Positions 26,901 to 33,836 of a DNA stretch of 64,000 nt are shown piece after piece. This DNA comes from an uncultured Saprospiraceae bacterium (GTDB lineage Bacteria > Bacteroidota > Bacteroidia > Chitinophagales > Saprospiraceae). Location: positions 248,001-312,000 of the forward strand of contig CALIAU010000011.1 of assembly GCA_938045585.1 (NCBI GenBank), given 5' to 3'. Each line of letters starts with the position of its first letter. Within the stretch, counting starts at the first letter, position 1. The position numbers were made by a program, and so were the translations under genes. The notes beneath the pieces are model-generated. The model was not told the DNA's origin and searched no databases. It worked only from the letters and a program-made list of their open reading frames with translations.

Positions 26901-27169
26901 TGAAATCCGGTTCTAACTGGATTACCTGAGGTGACTGTATTTGTTACAGTCAGGTTATAAGTAGTGTTAGGAGAAACAGTGGCAGGTAAGCCATTAACGG
27001 TAATGACCCCATTAATGCTAGAACTCTGTGAACCATGACACTGGCTGCAAACACCATCTCCAGGTGCTCCTGTGTAACCTGCTGGTCCAGTAGGATGACT
27101 CCCCGAAAATGCAAGGAATAAAATTCCAGTTATAAGAAAAGTGAAGATTACGATTTTACGATTACCCAT
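23969..27169 (-). CDS. Large SprB-repeat T9SS-sorted surface protein with N-terminal anchor-V domain
   Basis: This is a secreted protein of 1066 residues. An N-terminal signal or membrane stretch (6-22) is followed by a choice-of-anchor V-type domain (about 30-185) holding a CxxCH haem-type motif (Cys41, Cys44, His45). Next come at least six SprB-type repeats of about 75-80 residues (each with a Cys-x-G-x-DG start, a YxYxWSNG or YxYxWDNG core and a DYTVxVTD end). An HYR domain follows at about residues 740-820, then further repeats, and last a T9SS type A sorting domain (YLNPNPVHDNLNL near 990; end GLYLIRIQTKEAIIIKRF). It probably forms an adhesive or motility-related surface fibre. A terminator follows the gene. 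Confidence 0.88.
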   Translation of the reverse strand: MGNRKIVIFTFLITGILFLAFSGSHPTGPAGYTGAPGDGVCSQCHGSQSSSINGVITVNGLPATVSPNTTYNLTVTNTVTSGNPVRTGFQVVALNDANNANAGDMTNNSANSSLKTASGKEYFGHQPAVMFMGNTMVSWDVDWTSPATNMDVTFYGVANFANGSGSGGDRIKFVQETTTVTGSGNMLSCSIANDVGVSCFGVEDGSAEVVVSGGQSPYNYLWDNGEVTAIAVNLSGGTHTVMVTDDTNMTCTETVFIPEPTEITTTINTSDVSCLGASDGSATITPSGGVPNYSYNWSIPASGNSINNVPAGTYFATVTDATNCTTMLEVTIGGPTAVEIITNTENNVSCNGADDGVIDVSGAGGTPGYSFMWSNGDNSPTTANLAPGDYTVIVTDQNMCSASQTYTITEPTVLTANTTVVDESAAGANDGSATVEGMGGTPLYNYLWSTGSVTPTINNLAPDTYTVVVTDDNLCQTTATVVVNPGGCNLSLTATATNVPCHGESSGTIDLVVTGGSASTQFAWDNGAISEDLVNVPVGDYTVVVTDGPCEETLSISITQPDSIQVDHTVQDVQCNADQDGEIQLDIEGGANDYTLLWSNGITNDSTFIIVDTPLNIIDTIVNIPDTISGLAVGEYSYILTDGNGCMVFDTLDINFFDGMPPIADFNDVNIYLDEDGVANPVFESDFIGNSSDNCGIEQVLFVSGAFTCSDISLFHMSATLIDSSGNMTVDSFLVTVIDTLAPTISCAQSDVTINNCDAFFYDLPTASDNCVVSSLELTAGLESGAIFPSGTTFVEYTATDDCGYSSTCSFTVTVDINFNATAEITQMSCPGAEDGTLSFTPTGGTAPYSYMISPTGTEGTIQNDGETIEITNLGPGNYTLIIEDAASCNFSFEDAIIDIPNLSAELISITDESGSGISDGAIDIEILGGVGDVTVEWTDADGIFVSDFEDISNLTAGTYVLTLQDDCETFSISYEIDVISSTGNLDNDKLEIYLNPNPVHDNLNLISLLDTQAEYEIFNAAGKKIRDTKELLDSQQIQVVQWQAGLYLIRIQTKEAIIIKRFLKI

Positions 27170-27258
27170 AGCGGTACTAATTTGTTAATTAATGTGTTTC
27201 CCAAGTGATTGTTGCTGAATAGCAATGGAAGTATGTATATCCGATGATTAATTACAAA

Positions 27259-27276
27259 GTAATCAATTCTGATTAC
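27259..27276. repeat. Short perfect inverted repeat (gtaatca-N4-tgattac)
   Basis: Arms 27259-27265 and 27270-27276 are exact complements with a 4-base spacer. They lie in the 172-base gap between the ftsY stop (27342) and the start of the SprB-repeat gene (27169), upstream of the latter on the minus strand. It could be an operator or a weak hairpin; no poly-T follows. Confidence 0.35.
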
Positions 27277-27341
27277 ATCAAAGTAGGGTTTCTCCTGATT
27301 TTTAAAATAGCTGTTTTATACGACAGAAATGAGATGGGTTG

Positions 27342-28292
27342 CTATTTGAATAAAGAATTTACAAAGGCCATGCGGTTAAAAACTTGTAATTGTTCAATAC
27401 CTTCTCCGACGCCTACATATTTAATAGGAATTTTGAATTGATCAGAGATTCCAAGAGCAACACCTCCTTTAGCAGATCCATCCAGTTTAGTAAGAGCAAT
27501 TGCGGTAACATCTGTAGCTTGTGTGAAATGTCTAGCTTGTTCGATGGCATTTTGGCCTGTAGTTGCATCGAGCACAAGTAATACTTCATGCGGCGCACCG
27601 GGCATTTTCTTCGAAATAGAATTCTTAATTTTAGTGAGTTCGTCCATCAAGTGTTTTTTCGTGTGGAGTCGGCCCGCTGTATCAATAATTGCAACATCTA
27701 TATAATTGCTTTGTGCAAATTGAACAGTTTCGTAAGCAACAGCAGCAGGGTCCGTATGCATACCCTTACTAAAGAAGAATGTATTCGCTCTGTTTGCCCA
27801 AATCTCTAGTTGGTCCACAGCTGCCGCTCTAAAGGTATCTCCTGCGCCAAGAACGATTAGTTTATTTTGTTTTTTGTACTGGTGAGAGAGTTTTCCGATA
27901 GTTGTTGTTTTACCTACACCATTCACACCGACAACAAGAATTACATGCGGTGTGTTTGTATCAGGGATAGAAAAGTCGACTATATCTTCTGTATTATTTT
28001 CACCTAGTATATCTACGATAACTTCACGCAAGAGTCTGTTGAGTTCATCCACTGAAAAGAATTTTTCAGCTTCGACTTTAGCCTCTAGTCTGTCAATTAT
28101 TTTGACAGTTGTTTCTAAGCCAACATCTGCAGAGATAAGTATTTGTTCGAGTTCATCAAGGAACTCTACATCCACCTTTGATTTTCCTGCGACAGCTTTG
28201 GCAATTTTTCCAAAGAAACTTTGTTTAGTTTTTTCTAAACCTTTGTCTAGTTCTGCTTCTTTTTCTTTTGAAAACTTATCGAAAAAACTCAT
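27342..28292 (-). CDS. ftsY: Signal recognition particle receptor FtsY
   Basis: This SRP GTPase of 316 residues has an N-domain (about 20-95) and a G-domain with GVNGVGKTTT, GAGDTFRAAA, DTAGR, TKLDGSAKGG and a GVGEGIEQL end. It docks SRP-ribosome complexes at the membrane. The acidic A domain is very short, as in many Bacteroidota. The ATG lies only 23 bases downstream of the terminator that follows the rpmB operon. Confidence 0.95.
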   Translation of the reverse strand: MSFFDKFSKEKEAELDKGLEKTKQSFFGKIAKAVAGKSKVDVEFLDELEQILISADVGLETTVKIIDRLEAKVEAEKFFSVDELNRLLREVIVDILGENNTEDIVDFSIPDTNTPHVILVVGVNGVGKTTTIGKLSHQYKKQNKLIVLGAGDTFRAAAVDQLEIWANRANTFFFSKGMHTDPAAVAYETVQFAQSNYIDVAIIDTAGRLHTKKHLMDELTKIKNSISKKMPGAPHEVLLVLDATTGQNAIEQARHFTQATDVTAIALTKLDGSAKGGVALGISDQFKIPIKYVGVGEGIEQLQVFNRMAFVNSLFK

Positions 28293-28315
28293 TGATTTGT
28301 TTTTTGTAAAAATAA

Positions 28316-28342
28316 AAAAGGCTTCCTGTAGAGAAGCCTTTT
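28316..28342 (-). terminator. Terminator of the rpmB-rpmG-DUF4295 operon
   Basis: A perfect 10-bp stem (arms 28316-28325 and 28333-28342, 7-base loop) stands 20 bases after the DUF4295 stop (28363). On the minus strand it is followed by a T-rich tract at about 28303-28319. Its downstream end is only 23 bases from the ftsY start. Confidence 0.8.
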
Positions 28343-28362
28343 AGATATAATTTTTGAATAGA

Positions 28363-28539
28363 TTATTTATGAGCAGCAAGGAATTCTTTTACCTTGTCCT
28401 TGTGGATCATAACCTCTTTGTAGCTGTACTTTCCTGTATCAGGATTTTTAATGCTTTGAACAACTTTAACAAAATCTCTACCCGAACCTGCGTTAGCCGC
28501 TCTTTGTGCGACTCTGGCGTTTTTACTTACTTTTCCCAT
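28363..28539 (-). CDS. DUF4295 family small basic protein
   Basis: This is a gene of 58 codons between rpmG and ftsY, beginning MGKVSKNARVAQRA and ending EFLAAHK. It is basic, lacks a signal peptide and matches the short DUF4295 proteins that follow rpmB-rpmG in Bacteroidota. Its position in a ribosomal-protein operon suggests a ribosome-associated role, but none is established by the sequence. Stop TAA at 28363; start ATG at 28539, 3 bases after the rpmG stop. A terminator follows. Confidence 0.85.
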   Translation of the reverse strand: MGKVSKNARVAQRAANAGSGRDFVKVVQSIKNPDTGKYSYKEVMIHKDKVKEFLAAHK

Positions 28540-28542
28540 GGC

Positions 28543-28731
28543 TTACTTAATTTCTTTGTGAATAGTATATTTTCTAAGAATAGGATTGTATTTCTTTAGC
28601 TCAATTCTTTCAGGTGTGTTCTTCCTGTTTTTTTGAGTTACATATCTAGAAGTACCTGGCTGGCCAGTAGCCTTATGCTCAGTGCATTCTAATATTATCT
28701 GGTTTCTATTGCCTTTTGATTTCTTTGCCAT
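28543..28731 (-). CDS. rpmG: Ribosomal protein bL33
   Basis: This 50S protein of 62 residues begins [16 protein letters not shown] and contains [20 protein letters not shown], the usual bL33 core. It keeps a single Cys and no zinc-ribbon CxxC pairs, so it is the zinc-free form. It lies 12 bases after rpmB and 3 bases before DUF4295 in the same operon. Confidence 0.95.
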   Translation of the reverse strand: MAKKSKGNRNQIILECTEHKATGQPGTSRYVTQKNRKNTPERIELKKYNPILRKYTIHKEIK

Positions 28732-28743
28732 TGTACTATGCTT

Positions 28744-28992
28744 TTAGTATTTAACCCCGTGGTCAAATCCTTTTTTCTCTAATTTTTTAAGGTAGGTATA
28801 TAGACCTAACTTGTCTATTGTTCTTAAGGCCTTACTGCTAATCTTTAGCGTAACCCATTTATCTACTTCAGGCATGTAGAACTTCTTTGTGTGCAAATTA
28901 GGCAAGAATCTTCTCTTAGTCCTATTTTTTGCGTGAGACACGTTATTTCCTGCTATTGGTCTCTTTCCTGTTAATTGACAAACTCTAGACAT
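28744..28992 (-). CDS. rpmB: Ribosomal protein bL28
   Basis: This 50S protein of 82 residues begins MSRVCQLTGKRPIAGNNVSHA and contains TKRRFLPNLH. The true start is the ATG at 28992; an in-frame ATG at 29058 would precede the promoter box at 29028-29035 and adds unrelated residues. It is the first gene of the rpmB-rpmG-DUF4295 operon. Confidence 0.95.
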   Translation of the reverse strand: MSRVCQLTGKRPIAGNNVSHAKNRTKRRFLPNLHTKKFYMPEVDKWVTLKISSKALRTIDKLGLYTYLKKLEKKGFDHGVKY

Positions 28993-29279
28993 CTTTCTTT
29001 GTTTTATGCTGTTTTCACTAGCGGCTGCAAAGATAGGGTAAAAATTATGAAATTTCAATTGTTGATTAAGAATTGTGCTACTAATAGGAATATTTAAATA
29101 TTCAGCACAAGTTATTGCATAACAATAACTTATGTATGAATTAAGTCTTTATATGATCATTTTTTATTTCTAAAAAGGGCCATATAGCTATAAAGATTAA
29201 GGATATAGGAGTATTCATTCGCAAATATCCCTCTGGTAATACTCGGGCATATCCCTAAAAAGGTGAATTCCTGCGCTTA
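28993..29279. other. Intergenic region upstream of the rpmB operon
   Basis: 287 bases without a gene. It carries the rpmB promoter (29028-29058) and a perfect 9-bp inverted repeat with a 5-base loop (arms 29109-29117 and 29123-29131) lacking a T tract. Nothing else is recognised. Confidence 0.6.
29028..29058 (-). promoter_or_regulatory. Promoter of the rpmB operon (TTG -N20- TATCTTTG)
   Basis: On the minus strand a TTG (29056-29058) is followed after 20 bases by TATCTTTG (29035-29028), the complete Bacteroidota -33/-7 consensus. It lies 35 bases before the rpmB ATG. This is the best promoter in the window. Confidence 0.75.
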
Positions 29280-29552
29280 TTAATGCATGCCATCCAAGTC
29301 ATCAATAATATCCGTATAGTCAATCTCTAAATTGGAAAGGTCAAAACAAAATTTGAGTCCACTTATTACGTACTGCACTGGGAGGTATAACAAGGCAAAT
29401 AATATTGGCCAAGATTTAAATACAAGTGCAGTTAGTAATATAGAAAGCACTGGTGTTAATTTAATCAATAGTTCAGCCTTTGGTAGTTTGGAATTATAAG
29501 TAGGCTTAGAAGTTGGTAGTTTTAATACAGAATTATGGAAGTTAAGTTTCAT
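29280..29552 (-). CDS. Small two-helix membrane protein, unknown
   Basis: This frame of 90 residues has two hydrophobic segments (about 30-44 and 46-65) and an acidic C-terminal tail (DLSNLEIDYTDIIDDLDG). No family is recognised. The start ATG at 29552 has no evident promoter. It stands alone between non-coding stretches, so the coding call is moderate. Confidence 0.45.
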   Translation of the reverse strand: MKLNFHNSVLKLPTSKPTYNSKLPKAELLIKLTPVLSILLTALVFKSWPILFALLYLPVQYVISGLKFCFDLSNLEIDYTDIIDDLDGMH

Positions 29553-29734
29553 GATTTAGGTTTTTATTATAATGATTTATCAAGAAGAATTGGGAATTGT
29601 GACAGTCTGAACACATTTTTCAGGAATAAAATTAAACTAGGAATAAGAATTAGGCATCTATGTAAACCTAGAATATGGGATTATCTATGTTTTTGATGAG
29701 GGTAGGAAGGCGATAGGCATTTGAATCAAGATAT

Positions 29735-29875
29735 CGAATGCTTCAAAAGACCTTAGTGAAACGAAGTGTAACGTGCGTGAGTGGTGGTAGCAGGCCGAAG
29801 GCGTCCGTAGGACCTGGCTGCGGACGACACGACCGTATCCTGAGCATCGCGAGGGATGGGGTCACGCCCAAATAT
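29735..29875. repeat. GC-rich structured intergenic element A
   Basis: A conspicuously GC-rich block in an AT-rich genome, with no frame that looks like a protein. It holds several hairpins: arms 29802-29807/29821-29826 (6 bp) and 29831-29840/29854-29863 (8 of 10 pairs). It ends in GGGGTCACGCCCA. The element near 54.3 kb ends in GGGGCACGCCCA, also right after a hairpin, so the two may be diverged copies of one repeat family. It lies about 40 bases from tRNA-Arg. The rest of 29553-30080 apart from the tRNA shows nothing. Confidence 0.5.
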
Positions 29876-29914
29876 AGTACTACAGTAATTAGATTATGAA
29901 TAGAGTTGGAAAAG

Positions 29915-29988
29915 TGACCTCGACAGGATTCGAACCTGTAATCGCTTGATTCGTAGTCAAGTGCATTATCCAGTTATGCTACGAGGCC
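29915..29988 (-). tRNA. tRNA-Arg (anticodon ACG)
   Basis: A cloverleaf can be folded on the minus strand. The acceptor stem is GGCCTCG with CGAGGTC (one G-U pair), the D arm holds GCATAACTGGATAATGC, the anticodon stem CTTGA/TCAAG has loop CTACGAA (anticodon ACG), and the T arm is ACAGG-TTCGAAT-CCTGT. The discriminator base is A and CCA is not encoded. It decodes CGN arginine codons. Confidence 0.95.
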
Positions 29989-30080
29989 AATCTAAGAGGG
30001 CGCAAGTTACAATTGAAAATCGAAATAGTGAAAGAAAAATCAGAATCACTGGGATTTGGGAAATTACTTGAGGCTTATAA

Positions 30081-31349
30081 TTAAATGCTTTTTAAGCTTT
30101 GAACAGCATACTTAGGTTTACGGATGAAGAGTAAACTTATACATAAAGACAATACAAGATAAGCGAGTATCGCGATTGTAGCGCCTGGCAAAATTTCATC
30201 TATTGCAAACCAGCCTTGCAAATTGTAAGTAATAATAAGACCTAGTATGCATCTGATACTTTCTGCTAGTATACTAATGTTGTGTGCATCCATCAAGCTA
30301 GTAAATGAAAAAATGCTGATGAATAGAAAGATCCCATAAGTTAGAATTTCAAAAAATGTAAATGTGGCATACTGCGAGAGAAGATGGTACATAAATAAAA
30401 ATGAAATGCTCAGTTGGATCCAAGACCATATGGCCAACAAATCGGATTCATTTGAGTCATATTTTTTCATTGTATACACATCTTCCACACTAGTTACTGG
30501 ATAACGTAACTTTACATCTTCTGGTCTCCATCCTGTAGGCATAAACCAAATTCTAAGCTTATCCTTCCACGCTTGCGTTCTCCATGCATCGCTGAGAAGT
30601 GTCCAAAAATGTTGATAGTTGATTATGAATGGGTTCCAGGTATTTACAGGTCTTTTCACACCATAGACAGGAGGCACCTCAGTAAGTTCTTCTTGGAACG
30701 TACCGAACCATTTGTCCCAAATAATAAAGATGGCAGCATAATTTTTATCTAGATACTGTTCATTAATAGCATGATGGACGCGATGATGGGAGGGGGTCAC
30801 TAGGATATGTTCTAGGGGTCCCAGTGTTTTTATCAATTTAGTATGATACCAGAACTGAGCAAATAAATGGATAGGCGTTGTTATTGCAACTATCTCTGGG
30901 GGAACTCCTATGATGGCAATAGGAATAAAAAGGAAAAAGAAAACGCCTATGATATCGGATACAGGCTGACGTAGGGCACAGGCTAAATTGAATTCCTCAC
31001 TGCTGTGATGTACAATATGCCTATTCCAAAAAACATTGATCACATGGTTCCATCTGTGCGACCAATACTGAGCAAAATCAAGTCCAATAAAACACAGCAG
31101 GTACATCCAAAACTTAGATTGTATTTCGAACACTGCTAGATGCTTCTGCATATATGCATAACTGATGATTACCAAACTTAGACCTAACAAGTCTCGCAAT
31201 ATATTAGACATTCCCGAACTTAAACTAGATATAGTATCGAAGGATCTACTAATTTTCTTACCCCTGAGATATCCAATTACTGACTCTAAAATTATTAAGA
31301 CCAAGAACGCTGGAATTGCGTAAGTTAATACTTGAGCGTACTGTTCCAA
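30081..31349 (-). CDS. Sterol desaturase/fatty-acid hydroxylase family membrane enzyme
   Basis: This di-iron membrane oxygenase of 422 residues has three histidine boxes: HRWNH (98-102), HIVHH (111-115) and HHRVHH (188-193). Several transmembrane helices lie at the N-terminus and C-terminus. The extended C-terminal hydrophobic part recalls alkylglycerol-monooxygenase-like members. It probably hydroxylates or cleaves a lipid. Sphingolipid or fatty-acid hydroxylation is plausible given the lipid locus elsewhere, but unproven. The start is a TTG at 31349, 4 bases past the protease stop; the next Met is 47 codons in and would cut the first membrane helix. Confidence 0.83.
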   Translation of the reverse strand: MEQYAQVLTYAIPAFLVLIILESVIGYLRGKKISRSFDTISSLSSGMSNILRDLLGLSLVIISYAYMQKHLAVFEIQSKFWMYLLCFIGLDFAQYWSHRWNHVINVFWNRHIVHHSSEEFNLACALRQPVSDIIGVFFFLFIPIAIIGVPPEIVAITTPIHLFAQFWYHTKLIKTLGPLEHILVTPSHHRVHHAINEQYLDKNYAAIFIIWDKWFGTFQEELTEVPPVYGVKRPVNTWNPFIINYQHFWTLLSDAWRTQAWKDKLRIWFMPTGWRPEDVKLRYPVTSVEDVYTMKKYDSNESDLLAIWSWIQLSISFLFMYHLLSQYATFTFFEILTYGIFLFISIFSFTSLMDAHNISILAESIRCILGLIITYNLQGWFAIDEILPGATIAILAYLVLSLCISLLFIRKPKYAVQSLKSI

Positions 31350-31353
31350 AGTA

Positions 31354-32958
31354 TTAGTTTTGGTAAAACTTTTTGGTGATTACATTGCTGTCATTATAAA
31401 GCATTGCCACGTACATGCCTGAAGGAAGAAAGGGTGCTATTGCATCCGTTCCAATACCATTCGGTGTGGTATTTATAATTATTCTTTTATCTCCAAAAAG
31501 CGGCGGTGATATTTTTTGTGTATGAATTAATCTACCTGTTATGTCTATGATGTCCAGCGTGTATTCTGAAAAATCTGGTGTCTCATAAAATATGGAGAGG
31601 AAGTCTGAATTAGGAGCAACATACAACTCAATGACACCAACGCTACTTTCACAAATTTCCTGAACCTCAGCAGTAGCTTCTATTAAATCTATACGTCCAC
31701 CAGAAACGGTTTTATCCGCTAGTTCTGTTATGGGTTGCACGTTTGCCATGATTGCCGCTTTCATGCTCGCTGCAATATTGTCAGGGTTTTCAAAAATTCC
31801 ATCCTCTATTTGTGGACAGGGAAGCGAATACAATAAACCTATAGCACCTGCTATATGTGGACAGGAAAAGGATGTTCCGCTGCCAAATCTATATTCTTCT
31901 GTGTCTCTTGTGACTAAGACATCTTCACCTGGAGCGCCTATGTCAACATGAATATTTCCAAAGCCAGCTTGCGTGCTAAAGTCATCTGTTTCTGTTGTAT
32001 TTGTTGTTGTAATTAAGAAGGGACTATCACAGGTAGTGGGTAGATCACCTTCGATATCAACGTTTATTGCAGAGTTAGGAACAGCGGACACACTTAAAAC
32101 ACCAACTTCACCTAAGTCATTATAGAGATCACACCATATGGGCCAATCTTCACCAAACTGATTTGAGATACCTGCTGAGAAATTTGTAACTACTACAAAG
32201 GCACCTTCTTCACCATTCGATTGATTAAAACGGGACCTTTGATCGATGATATATTCATAGGCCTCAACAATTTCAGAAATGCTTTTTGCTTCACTAATCA
32301 ACATGACTTTGACATCCATGTTTATTCCTGTTATCCCTTTGTTATTATCTCCTTTCGCACCTAAGATACTTGCTACTTGGGTTCCATGATCTACGCGTGT
32401 ATGTTGGTCATTTCCCGTTTCAATATTCAGACCACCATAATCATCTATATAGCCGTTGTTGTCATCGTCAATATTGTTATTTGCAATTTCTCCTGTGTTA
32501 AGCCAAATATTATCTTCCAAGTCATCATGTAACTCGAAGCCTTCATCAATTACAGCTATTACTATTTCTTTGCCTTCAAAGGTGCTGCCGCCCCTTGTTA
32601 TTTCCCATACGTCTTCTGTACCAATAATTTCTAGATTCCACTGTTCACTGTACCTAGTATCATTTGGGACATATCGCAATTCTGATTCCATGTCATTCTT
32701 CACGAAAAGAACCTGCTGTCTTTTTTCTATTTGTGTTTTAAGTTTCTGGGTTGCTTTTTCATTTGCACATTGTATCATGTACAGGTTTTGCTTTTTAGAG
32801 ATGCGCTTTATGTCAATAATATCGTCCGCTTGTTTGTTTACAATTCTATCGATAGAATACTCTTGACTAAGCTGAACAATTAACTGATCATCAATCTGCT
32901 TTTGAGCAATTAATCCCGAAGAACATATGAGTATGGTTAGTAACAGAAAATTCTTCAT
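31354..32958 (-). CDS. T9SS-exported subtilisin-family (S8) protease
   Basis: This subtilase of 534 residues has a signal peptide (1-18), a propeptide-like region (about 20-100), catalytic Asp138 (AVIDEGF), His191 (DHGTQVASI) and Ser362 (GTSFSCP). A C-terminal T9SS sorting domain (about 450-534) carries LDIIDITGRLIH and LPSGMYVAMLY. It is a secreted protease that may act on host or environmental protein or mature other surface proteins. The hydroxylase gene follows with a 4-base gap and is likely coupled. Confidence 0.9.
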   Translation of the reverse strand: MKNFLLLTILICSSGLIAQKQIDDQLIVQLSQEYSIDRIVNKQADDIIDIKRISKKQNLYMIQCANEKATQKLKTQIEKRQQVLFVKNDMESELRYVPNDTRYSEQWNLEIIGTEDVWEITRGGSTFEGKEIVIAVIDEGFELHDDLEDNIWLNTGEIANNNIDDDNNGYIDDYGGLNIETGNDQHTRVDHGTQVASILGAKGDNNKGITGINMDVKVMLISEAKSISEIVEAYEYIIDQRSRFNQSNGEEGAFVVVTNFSAGISNQFGEDWPIWCDLYNDLGEVGVLSVSAVPNSAINVDIEGDLPTTCDSPFLITTTNTTETDDFSTQAGFGNIHVDIGAPGEDVLVTRDTEEYRFGSGTSFSCPHIAGAIGLLYSLPCPQIEDGIFENPDNIAASMKAAIMANVQPITELADKTVSGGRIDLIEATAEVQEICESSVGVIELYVAPNSDFLSIFYETPDFSEYTLDIIDITGRLIHTQKISPPLFGDKRIIINTTPNGIGTDAIAPFLPSGMYVAMLYNDSNVITKKFYQN

Positions 32959-33044
32959 ATATGCATTTTCCTAAAGATAAGAGCATGTGCTAATAATCTC
33001 AAATAAAAAGCTTTAAAAACTAAGGTTTTTAGCATTATTTGGTC

Positions 33045-33836
33045 CTAAGTGTCTTGATGTAGAGATTGACGAAGTTTTCTAGCATATTTTAATCCAGGCA
33101 ATGTTTTAGCACCATACCAGGAGAACATTTCACCATCTACTAAAATAATCTTAGGCGAATAGTCTAAGTTTTGCTTAAGTTCTACAATATGATTGTCGGA
33201 AAAGGGAAAGGGCTCTGAGGAAAGCAGTATTATCTCGGGTCTATAACTATTGATCTGTTCAACTGTGATCTTGGGGTAGCGAGTTTTAGGCGCAATACAG
33301 TTACTAAAGCCAGATGTAGTCATTATGTCGTGAATATAGGTGTATGTTCCAACAGTCATATAGGGGTCCTTCCAGATTAAATAGAGAGCAGATTTTTGAG
33401 AAGTATTGGATGTGTTAGATATTTCATTTTGTATTTCAGAGATGAGATTCGATGCAATGGTTGTCTTTGAAAAGATATCGCCTAAGTCTGATATGAAATC
33501 CTTACATGAGTCCAGATTGTGAATATCTGAAACATAGGTAGGAAAGTTGTTTGCGAGTTCATCTATCTGCACTTTATTATTTTCTTCTTTATTTGCAATG
33601 ATAAGATCTGGTTTGAGAGCTTTAATACGTTCTAAATGCAATGTTTTGGTGCCTCCAATTTTGGGAATTCTGGAAATTATATGTTTTGGATGAATGCAAA
33701 ATTTTGTTCTTGCGATGATATGTTCGGCAGGAATAAATAAGAATAAAAGTTCGGTAATAGAGGGTACGCAGGAAACAACACGTATAGGTGTTTTGCTTAA
33801 TTCTATCTGGCGCTTGAGTTGATCGACTATAATCAT
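33045..33836 (-). CDS. BtuF/FecB-like helical-backbone metal-receptor protein without signal peptide
   Basis: This protein of 263 residues is of the substrate-binding fold used for vitamin B12 and iron chelates. It has the N-terminal VVSCVPSITELLF (20-32) and IPKIGGTKT (57-65) motifs, followed by the long backbone helix (ISDLGDIFSKTTIASNLIS). No signal peptide or lipobox is seen, so it is cytosolic as written, which is unusual for a binding protein but known in Bacteroidota. It overlaps the preceding gene by 4 bases and forms a run with lepB. No ABC transporter gene is nearby. The ligand is unknown. Confidence 0.72.
   Translation of the reverse strand: MIIVDQLKRQIELSKTPIRVVSCVPSITELLFLFIPAEHIIARTKFCIHPKHIISRIPKIGGTKTLHLERIKALKPDLIIANKEENNKVQIDELANNFPTYVSDIHNLDSCKDFISDLGDIFSKTTIASNLISEIQNEISNTSNTSQKSALYLIWKDPYMTVGTYTYIHDIMTTSGFSNCIAPKTRYPKITVEQINSYRPEIILLSSEPFPFSDNHIVELKQNLDYSPKIILVDGEMFSWYGAKTLPGLKYARKLRQSLHQDT

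Noticed and set aside
25492-26903. Several plus-strand frames inside the SprB-repeat gene, and possible CRISPR-like repetition there
   Set aside because: They follow the protein repeats of the minus-strand gene. The repeats are degenerate and about 230 bases long, not short identical repeats with unique spacers.
29109-29131. 9-bp perfect inverted repeat as a terminator
   Set aside because: There is no T run on either side and no gene ends there; it is only noted as a repeat within the gap.
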